From: Cuspidothrix sp046080125 | GTDB taxonomy: Bacteria; Cyanobacteriota; Cyanobacteriia; Cyanobacteriales; Nostocaceae | DNA: 19,621 bases | Assembly (NCBI GenBank): GCA_046080125.1 | Contig: JBJTTJ010000103.1 | Span: 1-19,621 of the forward strand | Direction of reading: 5' to 3' | Part shown: in pieces, positions 14,397 through 19,621 of the stretch | How the letters are laid out: each line of letters opens with the position of its first letter | How positions within the stretch are numbered: the first letter of the stretch is position 1 | Notes under the pieces: generated by a model | Seen by the model: the letters and a program-made list of their open reading frames with translations, nothing else | Database searches by the model: none | What the model was told of the DNA's origin: nothing | Translations under genes and position numbers: made by a program

Positions 14397-15923
14397 ATGG
14401 GACTACCTTGGTACCGAGTACATACAGTCGTTCTGAACGATCCAGGTCGGCTGATTTCTGTACACTTAATGCACACAGCTTTAGTAGCTGGCTGGGCTGG
14501 TTCAATGGCACTGTACGAATTAGCCATTTACAACCCCAGCGATCCAGTTCTTAACCCCATGTGGCGACAAGGGATGTTCGTACTTCCCTTCATGGCACGT
14601 TTAGGCGTAACAGAATCTTGGGGCGGTTGGAGCGTAACTGGAAACACCGCAGTAGATCCCGGTTTCTGGTCATTTGAAGGCGTTGCTGCTGCACACATTG
14701 TTCTCTCTGGTTTATTATTCCTAGCTGCCGTCTGGCACTGGGTTTTCTGGGATTTGGAACTGTTTAGAGATCCTCGCACTGGCGAACCTGCTCTAGACTT
14801 GCCAAAAATGTTTGGTATTCACCTGTTCTTATCTGGTTTACTTTGTTTTGGTTTCGGTGCTTTCCACCTGACTGGACTATTTGGCCCAGGAATGTGGGTA
14901 TCTGATGCCTATGGAATCACTGGCAGTATTCAGCCAGTAGCACCAGAATGGGGTCCGGCCGGGTTTAACCCCTTTAACCCAGGTGGCGTTGTTGCTCACC
15001 ACATTGCGGCTGGTGTAGTTGGTATTATCGCTGGTTTATTCCACCTCACAGTTAGACCCCCCGAAAGGCTCTATAAAGCCCTACGGATGGGTAACATTGA
15101 AACCGTACTTTCTAGCAGTATCGCCGCAGTATTCTTTGCTGCTTTCGTAGTAGCCGGAACTATGTGGTACGGTAACGCTACCACCCCCATCGAATTGTTT
15201 GGCCCTACCCGCTATCAGTGGGATCAAGGTTACTTCCGTCAAGAAATTCAGCGCCGTGTGCAAACCAGTGTTGCTGAAGGTGCAACTCTGAGTGAAGCTT
15301 GGGCGAAGATTCCTGAAAAATTAGCCTTCTATGATTACGTCGGTAATAGCCCTGCTAAAGGTGGTTTATTCCGTACCGGTGCAATGGTAAATGGTGATGG
15401 TATTGCCGAATCTTGGCAAGGTCACGCCGTTTTCACAGATGCGGAAGGACGCGAGTTAACAGTTCGTCGTTTGCCAAACTTCTTTGAAACCTTCCCAGTA
15501 ATTTTGACCGATAAAGATGGTGTTGTCCGTGCTGACATCCCCTTCCGTCGGGCAGAATCTAAATATAGCTTTGAACAAACTGGCGTAACTGTCAGCTTCT
15601 ACGGCGGTAATTTGAATGGTAAAACCCTTACAGATCCCGCCGATGTGAAGAAGTTTGCTCGTAAAGCTCAAGGTGGAGAGATCTTTGAATTTGACAGAGA
15701 AACCTTGAAATCGGACGGTGTATTCCGTACTTCTCCCAGAGGTTGGTTTACCTTTGGTCATGCTGTATTCGCTCTATTATTCTTCTTTGGCCACCTGTGG
15801 CATGGTTCACGAACAATTTACCGTGATGTATTTGCCGGTGTAGAAATTGAAGAAGAACAAGTTGAATGGGGTCTGTTCCAGAAGTTGGGTGACAAGACAA
15901 CTCGCCGAAGAACAGAAGCTTAA
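14397..15923 (+). CDS. psbB: Photosystem II core antenna chlorophyll protein CP47
   Basis: The 508-residue CP47 binds chlorophyll a and beta-carotene and passes excitation to the PSII reaction centre in the thylakoid membrane. It begins with the invariant MGLPWYRVHTVVLNDPGR. Six transmembrane helices can be followed with chlorophyll-ligand histidines, including LMHTALVAGWAGSM, AHIVLSGLLFLAAVWHWVFW, GIHLFLSGLLCFGFGAFHL, VVAHHIAAGVVGIIAGLFHL and the last helix HAVFALLFFFGHLWHGSRT. The large lumenal loop lies between helices 5 and 6 (about residues 258-450). Length is exactly the usual size. It is followed by psbT 96 bp downstream, the usual cyanobacterial order, and is divergent from nifJ. Codon use is richer in C/G-ending codons than its neighbours, as expected for a very highly expressed gene. 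Confidence 0.99.
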   Translation: MGLPWYRVHTVVLNDPGRLISVHLMHTALVAGWAGSMALYELAIYNPSDPVLNPMWRQGMFVLPFMARLGVTESWGGWSVTGNTAVDPGFWSFEGVAAAHIVLSGLLFLAAVWHWVFWDLELFRDPRTGEPALDLPKMFGIHLFLSGLLCFGFGAFHLTGLFGPGMWVSDAYGITGSIQPVAPEWGPAGFNPFNPGGVVAHHIAAGVVGIIAGLFHLTVRPPERLYKALRMGNIETVLSSSIAAVFFAAFVVAGTMWYGNATTPIELFGPTRYQWDQGYFRQEIQRRVQTSVAEGATLSEAWAKIPEKLAFYDYVGNSPAKGGLFRTGAMVNGDGIAESWQGHAVFTDAEGRELTVRRLPNFFETFPVILTDKDGVVRADIPFRRAESKYSFEQTGVTVSFYGGNLNGKTLTDPADVKKFARKAQGGEIFEFDRETLKSDGVFRTSPRGWFTFGHAVFALLFFFGHLWHGSRTIYRDVFAGVEIEEEQVEWGLFQKLGDKTTRRRTEA

Positions 15924-15935
15924 AACTTGGATCAG

Positions 15936-15963
15936 GTATGAAGTTGAAAAATTCACTTCATAC
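15936..15963 (+). terminator. Hairpin between psbB and psbT
   Basis: GTATGAAGT and ACTTCATAC form a perfect 9-bp stem that can extend by GAA/TTC with one bulged T, closing on an AAA loop. It lies 13 bp after the psbB stop and 56 bp before psbT. A T-rich tail (TTTG) is short, so it could be a partial terminator or an mRNA 3'-end stabiliser that sets the psbB to psbT ratio. Confidence 0.5.
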
Positions 15964-16019
15964 TTTGTCCCGGCTTGCTAAACTAAAATTACTGGCTCAA
16001 CAGGCAGGATCTGAAAAAT

Positions 16020-16124
16020 ATGGAAAGTGTTGCTTACATTTTGATTTTAACCTTAGCGATAGGTGTACTCTTTTTTGCGATCGCCTTCCGCGAACCCCCC
16101 CGGTTTGAGAAAAAAGAGAAATAG
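16020..16124 (+). CDS. psbT: Photosystem II reaction centre protein T
   Basis: This 34-residue single-span protein reads MESVAYILILTLAIGVLFFA, then IAFREPPRFEKKEK. The N-terminal hydrophobic helix (about residues 4-23) and the REPPR motif after it are diagnostic of PsbT, which sits at the dimer interface of PSII near D1 and CP47 and supports dimer stability and repair of the acceptor side. It follows psbB in the same orientation, the standard arrangement. A weak AGGA lies upstream of the ATG. A HIP1 octamer (16077-16084) is embedded in the codons for the end of the transmembrane helix. Confident call despite small size. Confidence 0.96.
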   Translation: MESVAYILILTLAIGVLFFAIAFREPPRFEKKEK

Positions 16125-16159
16125 TTAATTATTCCCAATTTTTGTAGGAATATACCGAA

Positions 16160-16200
16160 AAATATCCGTTGTTACTAATTGATGGTAGCAACGGATATTT
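16160..16200 (+). terminator. psbBT terminator hairpin
   Basis: AAATATCCGTTGTTAC pairs with GTAGCAACGGATATTT over 16 bp (one G-T pair) around a 9-base loop, ending in TTT-TAT. It lies 35 bp after the psbT stop. The A-tract/T-tract at the base allows function in both directions. Confidence 0.75.
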
Positions 16201-16202
16201 TA

Positions 16203-16307
16203 TCATAGGTGAATAAGCTGTTGTGCTTCTAATTTAGATAATGAATGCAAGCAAAATGTTTGCGCTACTGTCACTTCAGGTTTTTTGATTATACAGTTTA
16301 GCTGCAC
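16203..16307 (-). CDS. Doubtful 34-codon frame, possibly a gene relic
   Basis: From GTG 16307 the minus strand reads MQLNCIIKKPEVTVAQTF, then CLHSLSKLEAQQLIHL and a TGA. The composition is protein-like and a stop lies just upstream of the GTG in frame. There is no Shine-Dalgarno and no recognised family. It could be the C-terminal end of a gene cut when the restriction-modification block arrived, or chance. Confidence 0.2.
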   Translation of the reverse strand: MQLNCIIKKPEVTVAQTFCLHSLSKLEAQQLIHL

Positions 16308-16359
16308 ATCAGCTTAATTATGAATAAATATTGTCTAACTTCTAATATTTGGAATTAAG

Positions 16360-16389
16360 TTGCCAACTTTGCTACACTTGATTTATTGT
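16360..16389 (+). promoter_or_regulatory. Candidate promoter of the methyltransferase gene
   Basis: TTGCCA (16360-16365) matches the -35 consensus at 5 of 6 positions, and TATTGT (16384-16389) is an acceptable -10 at an 18-bp spacing. Transcription would begin near 16396, inside the C-box-like site at 16391-16401. This supports ATG 16435 as the translation start and leaves the upstream in-frame TTG 16360 within the promoter. Confidence 0.45.
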
Positions 16390-16390
16390 A

Positions 16391-16401
16391 GACTATATGT
16401 C
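16391..16401 (+). promoter_or_regulatory. Single C-box-like operator at the methyltransferase promoter
   Basis: GAC-TATAT-GTC has the GAC-N5-GTC dyad seen twice upstream of the controller gene. In context, GTAGACTATATGTC resembles GTAGACTGATCGTC read toward the controller gene (same GTAGACT and GTC). It overlaps the predicted transcription start, where a bound protein would repress. A lone GAC-N5-GTC could occur by chance a few times in this window; its position is the main support. Confidence 0.5.
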
Positions 16402-16434
16402 ACAGTAAAGCAACCGTTTATATTTAGTTATCGA

Positions 16435-17628
16435 ATGCAAGGAATACAAATTTCTTTTTTTCCTAACGAGGGTGAGGATCATCCTAGCAAAAAGCCAAAA
16501 AATCCGAAGTTAGGGCGTTATGAGCGTATTAAACGCGAACTCGATCAAGATAATTCTGATCCATATAAAATATTTACTGATGTTAGTTCCCGAATAAGTC
16601 CATTATCTCAATATTCTTTTGTGGATCTTTTTTGTGGTGCTGGGGGAATTACACAAGGTTTATTCCAAGCTGGATTAACACCATTAGCTAGTGTAGAAAT
16701 TAGTCCAATTGCTTCTGCTACTCATAAAAGAAATTTCCCACACTGTCATCATTTCTGTGGAGATATTGAACAATTTTCTTCTCAAGATTGGCTGGAAAAA
16801 ATCGGCTCACCTGATGTTAATGTTGTTGTCGGTGGTCCACCATGTCAAGGATTTTCAGTAGCGGGAAAACGTGATCCAAAAGATCCTAGAAATAGGTTAT
16901 TTTATGAATTTGTGCGTGTTGTTTCCGAAATACGTCCTTGGTATGTAGTAATGGAAAATGTGCCAGGTATTTTGACAATACAAAAAGGGGATGTAAAGAC
17001 AGCAATTATTGAAGCTTTTGAATCTATTGGTTATCCTCATATTTCTGTGGCAATTCTCGAATCTGCGGCTTATGGAGTCCCACAAATTCGACCAAGAGCT
17101 ATTTTTATCGCCAATAGATTTGGAATGCCAAACCCTTATCCTAAATCTCAATTAAACCAAGAAGAATATACACCTATTGAGTCAGCAATTTCTGATTTAC
17201 CAGAATACACCCCCATACCAGAAATTAATCACGAGTGGACTAAACATTCACTAGAGTATATGGAACGTCTTGCTCAAGTTCCTCCCGGTGGTTCTTTATA
17301 TACAAAATACGTTGATGCTTTCAAAAGACAATATCCTGGTAAACCAAGTATGACCGTGAAAGAAAATCATGGTGGTACACATATTCACCCCTATTTAAAC
17401 CGTGTGATTTCCGCCAGAGAAATGGCGAGATTACAAACATTTCCCGATTCGTTTATTTTTGAAGGTAGTATGAAAAAGGCGATGTGGCAAATTGGTAATG
17501 CTGTTCCACCACGTTTAGCAGAGTGTATTGGTTACGCACTGATTCCTTACCTAAATGATATTGCAATTAACAGAAAACAATCTGCTAATTTATCTCATTT
17601 TTATCAACCTGAGATAGTTTTTGGTTAA
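16435..17628 (+). CDS. DNA (cytosine-5-)-methyltransferase of a Type II restriction-modification system
   Basis: The protein (397 residues from ATG 16435) transfers methyl from S-adenosylmethionine to C5 of cytosine in a specific DNA site. Motif I is SFVDLFCGAGGITQG (about 61-75), motif IV is GGPPCQGFSVAGKRDPKDPRN with the catalytic cysteine at 137, motif VI is ENVPG (174-178), motif VIII is QIRPRAIF (217-224), motif IX is SAREMARLQTFP (326-337) and motif X is QIGNAVPP (352-359). The target-recognition region between VIII and IX is short, about 100 residues, consistent with one simple target; the sequence specificity cannot be read by eye. An in-frame TTG at 16360 is rejected as start because it coincides with the -35. 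The gene converges on and overlaps the endonuclease gene by 44 bp. No HIP1 site occurs in this or any later gene in the window. Confidence 0.95.
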   Translation: MQGIQISFFPNEGEDHPSKKPKNPKLGRYERIKRELDQDNSDPYKIFTDVSSRISPLSQYSFVDLFCGAGGITQGLFQAGLTPLASVEISPIASATHKRNFPHCHHFCGDIEQFSSQDWLEKIGSPDVNVVVGGPPCQGFSVAGKRDPKDPRNRLFYEFVRVVSEIRPWYVVMENVPGILTIQKGDVKTAIIEAFESIGYPHISVAILESAAYGVPQIRPRAIFIANRFGMPNPYPKSQLNQEEYTPIESAISDLPEYTPIPEINHEWTKHSLEYMERLAQVPPGGSLYTKYVDAFKRQYPGKPSMTVKENHGGTHIHPYLNRVISAREMARLQTFPDSFIFEGSMKKAMWQIGNAVPPRLAECIGYALIPYLNDIAINRKQSANLSHFYQPEIVFG

Positions 17629-18325
17629 GTGCATTACGCCAAGTTTCAAAATCATACCAACCACAGCCAATACAACCTTTTTCAGCTTGATCACCTCGCT
17701 GATATTGAGAAGGCCAATCTTCACTTGATTGATACCAGAATTTAATGCCAAAAGGTGTACCGCGTTTACCAGTTTTAATACAACGTTCACAACTTCTTGA
17801 TTTTAAAAGATTATGATTTCCAGAAGCATCTTTTTTGAGTAATTGAAATTTTTTCCTGATTTCGGTTTCACTCATAGAGGTTAAATGTGGAGTTTCACTT
17901 TCTCCCCAACGTTCCATAGGAAATCTATGATCAATAACTAACTCATGCTTCTCTCTTTGTCTCTGTTCTATTACATCTGTATATGAATAAACCTGGAGAA
18001 TTCTTTGAACTAAAGAAGCTGGTATATTAGAAGCTGAATTAGCCGATTTTATCTCTCCTGTCCAACTATCCCACTTTGTTTTCTTCAAGCAAATTTCACA
18101 ATATTTACTCTCAGTTTCAATAACAAGTCCAGGTCGCTGTTTATTTCCACGTTGTAATCCTTGAATACCACCTCCACCTGCATATTGATCAGATCCAATT
18201 TCCTTGGTTTCATGTCCACGACAATGCCATTTTTTATCTGACAACAAATTAAAAACTTTCAATTGAGTTGGGGCTGTTTTCAACTGATACTGAATTGTTT
18301 CGACTAAATTTTGTTGGTTTGTCAC
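17585..18325 (-). CDS. HNH-type restriction endonuclease (Type II)
   Basis: The 246-residue protein is most likely the cognate nuclease of the adjacent methyltransferase. It has an HNH (beta-beta-alpha-metal) core: ELVIDHRFPMERWG with D132-H133, then GNHNLLKSRSCERC with N170-H171-N172. Cysteine pairs C76-x2-C79, C179-x2-C182 and C218-x2-C221 (GCIGCGWYDFETW) probably bind zinc around the core. The N-terminus (FNLLSDKKWHCRGHE) looks like a winged-helix segment, followed by a glycine-rich AGGGGIQGLQRG. It starts with GTG overlapping the TGA stop of the controller gene (GTGA, 18322-18325), so translation is probably coupled. The 3' end overlaps the methyltransferase gene by 44 bp. Nuclease class is visible from motifs; the restriction role rests mainly on gene context. 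Confidence 0.85.
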   Translation of the reverse strand: MTNQQNLVETIQYQLKTAPTQLKVFNLLSDKKWHCRGHETKEIGSDQYAGGGGIQGLQRGNKQRPGLVIETESKYCEICLKKTKWDSWTGEIKSANSASNIPASLVQRILQVYSYTDVIEQRQREKHELVIDHRFPMERWGESETPHLTSMSETEIRKKFQLLKKDASGNHNLLKSRSCERCIKTGKRGTPFGIKFWYQSSEDWPSQYQRGDQAEKGCIGCGWYDFETWRNALNQKLSQVDKNEIN

Positions 18326-18570
18326 TGTATTCTATCGGCTTCGATTTCCAGATTTGTCAGTAGAACGGAAACACTAATACCTAAGCCATCTGCAAGACAT
18401 ACAAGAGCAGTGAGGGAAGGATTTCTGACTCCACGTTCCACACCAGAAATGTATGTGCGGTCTAAGTTAGCGCGTAGTCCTAACTCCTCTTGTGAAATTC
18501 CTAACTCCGTTCTACGTTGTCTGACCAGATAACCTAAAGCATCAAGAATTTTTTGTTTTGATTCATTCAT
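18322..18570 (-). CDS. Controller protein (C protein, Xre-type HTH) of the restriction-modification system
   Basis: The 82-residue protein is almost entirely an Xre/Cro helix-turn-helix domain: VRQRRTELGISQEELGLRAN, then LDRTYISGVERGVRNPSLTA and a final helix LADGLGISVSVLL. Size, the SQEELG...LDRTYISGxERGxRNPS signature and position directly before the endonuclease match restriction-modification controller proteins such as C.PvuII and C.Esp1396I, dimers that activate then repress their own C.R operon so that nuclease appears after methylation. Tandem operators of the right shape lie 22 bp upstream of its ATG. Its stop overlaps the endonuclease GTG. No Shine-Dalgarno is visible, and the promoter geometry implies a leaderless mRNA, as known for several C genes. 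A plus-strand frame over the same bases is a shadow. Confidence 0.92.
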   Translation of the reverse strand: MNESKQKILDALGYLVRQRRTELGISQEELGLRANLDRTYISGVERGVRNPSLTALVCLADGLGISVSVLLTNLEIEADRIQ

Positions 18571-18576
18571 GTACTG

Positions 18577-18605
18577 ATTATGAGTCTTTATGGACGATCA
18601 GTCTA
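18577..18605 (-). promoter_or_regulatory. Promoter of the C.R operon
   Basis: On the minus strand, TAGACT (18605-18600, 4 of 6 to the -35 consensus) is followed after 17 bp by CATAAT (18582-18577, 5 of 6 to the -10). The -10 ends 6 bases before the controller ATG, so transcription should begin at or next to the A of ATG. The -35 lies between and partly over the two operator dyads. Confidence 0.65.
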
Positions 18606-18618
18606 CGGACGATGTGTC
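18593..18618 (-). promoter_or_regulatory. Tandem C-boxes upstream of the controller gene
   Basis: Two dyads, GAC-GATCA-GTC (18593-18603) and GAC-GATGT-GTC (18608-18618), are separated by exactly 4 bp, giving a 15-bp repeat period. This is the architecture of known C-boxes (GACT-N3-AGTC twice with a 4-bp gap), where two C-protein dimers bind side by side. Twelve bases are fixed by the pattern, so chance occurrence at this position is very unlikely. Confidence 0.85.
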
Positions 18619-18657
18619 ACATTAGAGGATATGATTTATCAAATGAAGTACAAAATT

Positions 18658-18675
18658 ATCTGCGTCCATCTGCGT
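18658..18675 (+). repeat. ATCTGCGT direct repeat
   Basis: ATCTGCGT occurs twice with a 2-base gap. This decamer-period repeat (ATCTGCGTCC type) is a known kind of short intergenic repeat in cyanobacterial genomes. Confidence 0.5.
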
Positions 18676-18776
18676 TCGATTGTTACTGCTTGTACCCTTA
18701 GAGGAAATTACGGAAGAAGTGAAAATTGTCCGTTCTCAAATTTATGCCAGAAAACAACAAATATCTACCTATGTGT

Positions 18777-18806
18777 TATACTTTTTATAGTCTGTGTTAA
18801 CAGGAG
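18777..18806 (+). promoter_or_regulatory. Possible -10 and ribosome binding site of the UPF0175 gene
   Basis: TGTTATACT contains a TATACT -10 (18777-18782) with no good -35. AGGAG (18802-18806) lies 7 bp before ATG 18814 and decides this start over the longer upstream frame. Confidence 0.5.
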
Positions 18807-18813
18807 AATCACA

Positions 18814-19050
18814 ATGAGCTTAGTCATTTCCGAAGATATTGTTCAAGCCAGTGGATTATCAGAAAAAGAATTAGTTTTAGAATTGATTATCTTATTATTT
18901 GAAAGAAAAAAAATTAGTATCGTTAAAGCATCCCAACTGGCTAAAATGCCTTTACTGCAATTTCAGAATGAATTAGCTCTCAGAAACATTAATATTCATT
19001 ATGATGAAACTGATTTAGATGTTGATTTAAAAAACTTTGCTATAATATAA
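18814..19050 (+). CDS. UPF0175-family antitoxin-like protein
   Basis: The 78-residue product (MSLVISEDIVQASGLSEKEL, then LVLELIILLFERKKISIVKA and SQLAKMPLLQFQNELALRNI) matches the UPF0175 family: an N-terminal strand with a leucine-rich helix, then a helix-turn-helix-like segment KISIVKASQLAKMPLLQFQNEL and an acidic end. UPF0175 proteins are small predicted antitoxins usually followed at once by a DUF3368 PIN-domain toxin. Here the next gene, 30 bp downstream, is instead a VapB-like antitoxin, so no cognate toxin is visible. A good AGGAG supports ATG 18814. It may be an orphan antitoxin, a leftover of a lost pair, or part of a composite module. Confidence 0.8.
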   Translation: MSLVISEDIVQASGLSEKELVLELIILLFERKKISIVKASQLAKMPLLQFQNELALRNINIHYDETDLDVDLKNFAII

Positions 19051-19080
19051 TAACTATATCAAATAAAAATAACTGAAATC

Positions 19081-19299
19081 ATGAAAAAAATAGAAATTGA
19101 ACTTGATCAAGAAACTTTTGAGAAAATAGAACAATTGACACAAACACATCATTGTGAAGTTGCCGACTTAATCAAAGCAATGATTGAGCAATTAACCAAA
19201 CCAGAAATTATCAATAATTCATTTATTGGTGAATGGTCTAATGATGCTGAATTAGTAGATAAAATGGTTGAAGATATTTTACACCATAGAAATTCATAA
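19081..19299 (+). CDS. VapB-like antitoxin
   Basis: The 72-residue protein begins MKKIEIELDQETFEKIEQLT with an N-terminal strand and helices that resemble a short ribbon-helix-helix fold (EVADLIKAMIEQL). It ends with FIGEWSNDAELVDKMVEDIL, the kind of acidic toxin-neutralising tail seen in VapB proteins. It lies 17 bp before a PIN-domain toxin frame, the standard antitoxin-toxin order. It is 30 bp downstream of the UPF0175 gene, so the three may share a transcript. The exact subfamily is uncertain, but the role is well supported by the VapC-like frame that follows. Confidence 0.75.
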   Translation: MKKIEIELDQETFEKIEQLTQTHHCEVADLIKAMIEQLTKPEIINNSFIGEWSNDAELVDKMVEDILHHRNS

Positions 19300-19316
19300 A
19301 AAGCAAGAATTGAGCA

Positions 19317-19621
19317 GTGAGAAAATCTCTAATTGATACAGATATTACTTCAGAAATCCGTAAAGGTAAAAATCCTAAAATAAATGCCAATGCTATTGCA
19401 TATAGAGCAATATGGAAACATTATACAATTTCTGTATTACTGTTTCCGAAATTGTTAAGGGATGGAGAAAATTAAATCGTCATGATCGCATTCAAGAATT
19501 TTTAGCAGATTTATCTCAAATCGAAATTCTGCATTTAGACCAAAAAAGTGCAGAACTTTCAGGATTGATTCATGCTGATTTAGAAAGCACTGGACAACCA
19601 ATAGGATTAGCCGATGTATTA
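19317..19621 (+). pseudogene. VapC-like PIN-domain toxin, frameshifted and cut by window end
   Basis: From GTG 19317 the frame reads VRKSLIDTDITSEIRKGKNP with the first PIN-domain aspartate (LIDTD), and continues through AYRAIWKHYTISV; it then stops at 19473-19475. From about 19439 the protein continues in the next frame as TVSEIVKGWRKLNRHDRIQE, then IEILHLDQKSAELSGLIHAD and GQPIGLADVL, open to the window end. SEIVKG and GLADVL hold the further conserved acidic residues of VapC ribonucleases. The two halves join if one base is restored near 19437, so a single-base deletion or a sequencing error has split the gene. If real, the toxin is inactive. Confidence 0.8.

Larger units (their letters stand above)
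16125..16434. other. Spacer between psbT and the methyltransferase gene
   Basis: This 310-bp spacer holds the psbBT terminator hairpin (16160-16200), a doubtful minus-strand 34-codon frame (16203-16307) and the methyltransferase promoter with a C-box-like site (16360-16401). It marks the change from conserved photosynthesis genes to the accessory restriction-modification block. Confidence 0.6.
18571..18813. other. Spacer between controller gene and UPF0175 gene
   Basis: Besides the controller promoter and operators, this region holds a tandem ATCTGCGT repeat (18658-18675) and a possible decayed frame reading VPLEEITEEVKIVRSQIYAR on the plus strand (about 18690-18790, ending at a TAG). The open frame from 18580 into the UPF0175 gene has no protein character before 18814. 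Confidence 0.45.

Noticed and set aside
14287..14511. Minus-strand 74-codon frame and a plus-strand 65-codon frame over the psbB start
   Set aside because: They overlap the psbB leader and first codons in other frames and have no recognisable protein features; psbB is certain.
15081..15761. Minus-strand frames inside psbB (60 and 101 codons)
   Set aside because: Shadows of the biased codon use of psbB; no start signals or family features.
16360..16434. 25-residue N-terminal extension of the methyltransferase from TTG 16360
   Set aside because: The TTG coincides with the best -35 box, the extension covers the promoter and operator, and the family does not need it. ATG 16435 is preferred.
18580..18813. 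Upstream extension of the UPF0175 gene to 156 codons
   Set aside because: The extension runs through the controller promoter and a short tandem repeat and looks non-coding; AGGAG before ATG 18814 marks the real start.
1..19621. CRISPR array, tRNA or rRNA genes
   Set aside because: No regularly spaced repeats of CRISPR length, no tRNA cloverleaf with a TTCGA-type arm and no rRNA-like sequence were seen by eye; a tRNA or Rfam scan was not possible here.

Overview
The window looks like a chromosomal segment of a filamentous, heterocyst-forming cyanobacterium (Nostocales). The evidence is psbB and psbT for photosystem II, ten copies of the cyanobacterial octamer GCGATCGC (HIP1), a HetP-family heterocyst-commitment gene, nifJ, and TTGGTAA-type heptamer repeat arrays common in Nostoc/Anabaena genomes. 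Both edges cut genes: a CAP-domain protein on the left and a VapC-like toxin on the right.

Left part (1-4061): the tail of a CAP/SCP protein gene, a stand-alone DEDD 3'-5' exonuclease, a phosphoribosyltransferase, then about 1 kb without genes leading to a short HetP-family gene. Two copies of one small palindromic, MITE-like element flank this region in opposite orientations; the better copy has TA at both ends. Middle (4062-10133): a large hybrid histidine kinase (two CBS, three PAS, HisKA, HATPase, receiver), then minus-strand pfkA and a DHOD-like flavoprotein. A headless remnant of a P-type cation ATPase lies between that flavoprotein and nifJ, bracketed by two heptamer repeat arrays.

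nifJ (10134-13742, minus) encodes pyruvate:ferredoxin/flavodoxin oxidoreductase and carries two in-frame copies of a repeat-derived peptide. It is divergent from psbB-psbT (14397-16124, plus), which end at a strong hairpin.

Right part (16125-19621) reads as an accessory block with no HIP1 site: a Type II restriction-modification system followed by antitoxin/toxin genes. The C5-cytosine methyltransferase (plus) converges on a C.R operon (minus) made of an Xre-type controller and an HNH endonuclease. M and R overlap tail to tail by 44 bp, and C and R overlap by GTGA. Upstream of C lies a tandem controller operator, GAC-N5-GTC-N4-GAC-N5-GTC, over the -35 of a promoter placed for a leaderless C transcript. 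A single GAC-N5-GTC site lies at the predicted start of M transcription. This arrangement is the one known from Esp1396I-type systems, where C activates C.R at a double site and represses M at a single site. It is the most informative finding here. Next come a UPF0175 antitoxin-like gene with no visible toxin partner, a VapB-like antitoxin, and a VapC toxin gene broken by an apparent one-base deletion.
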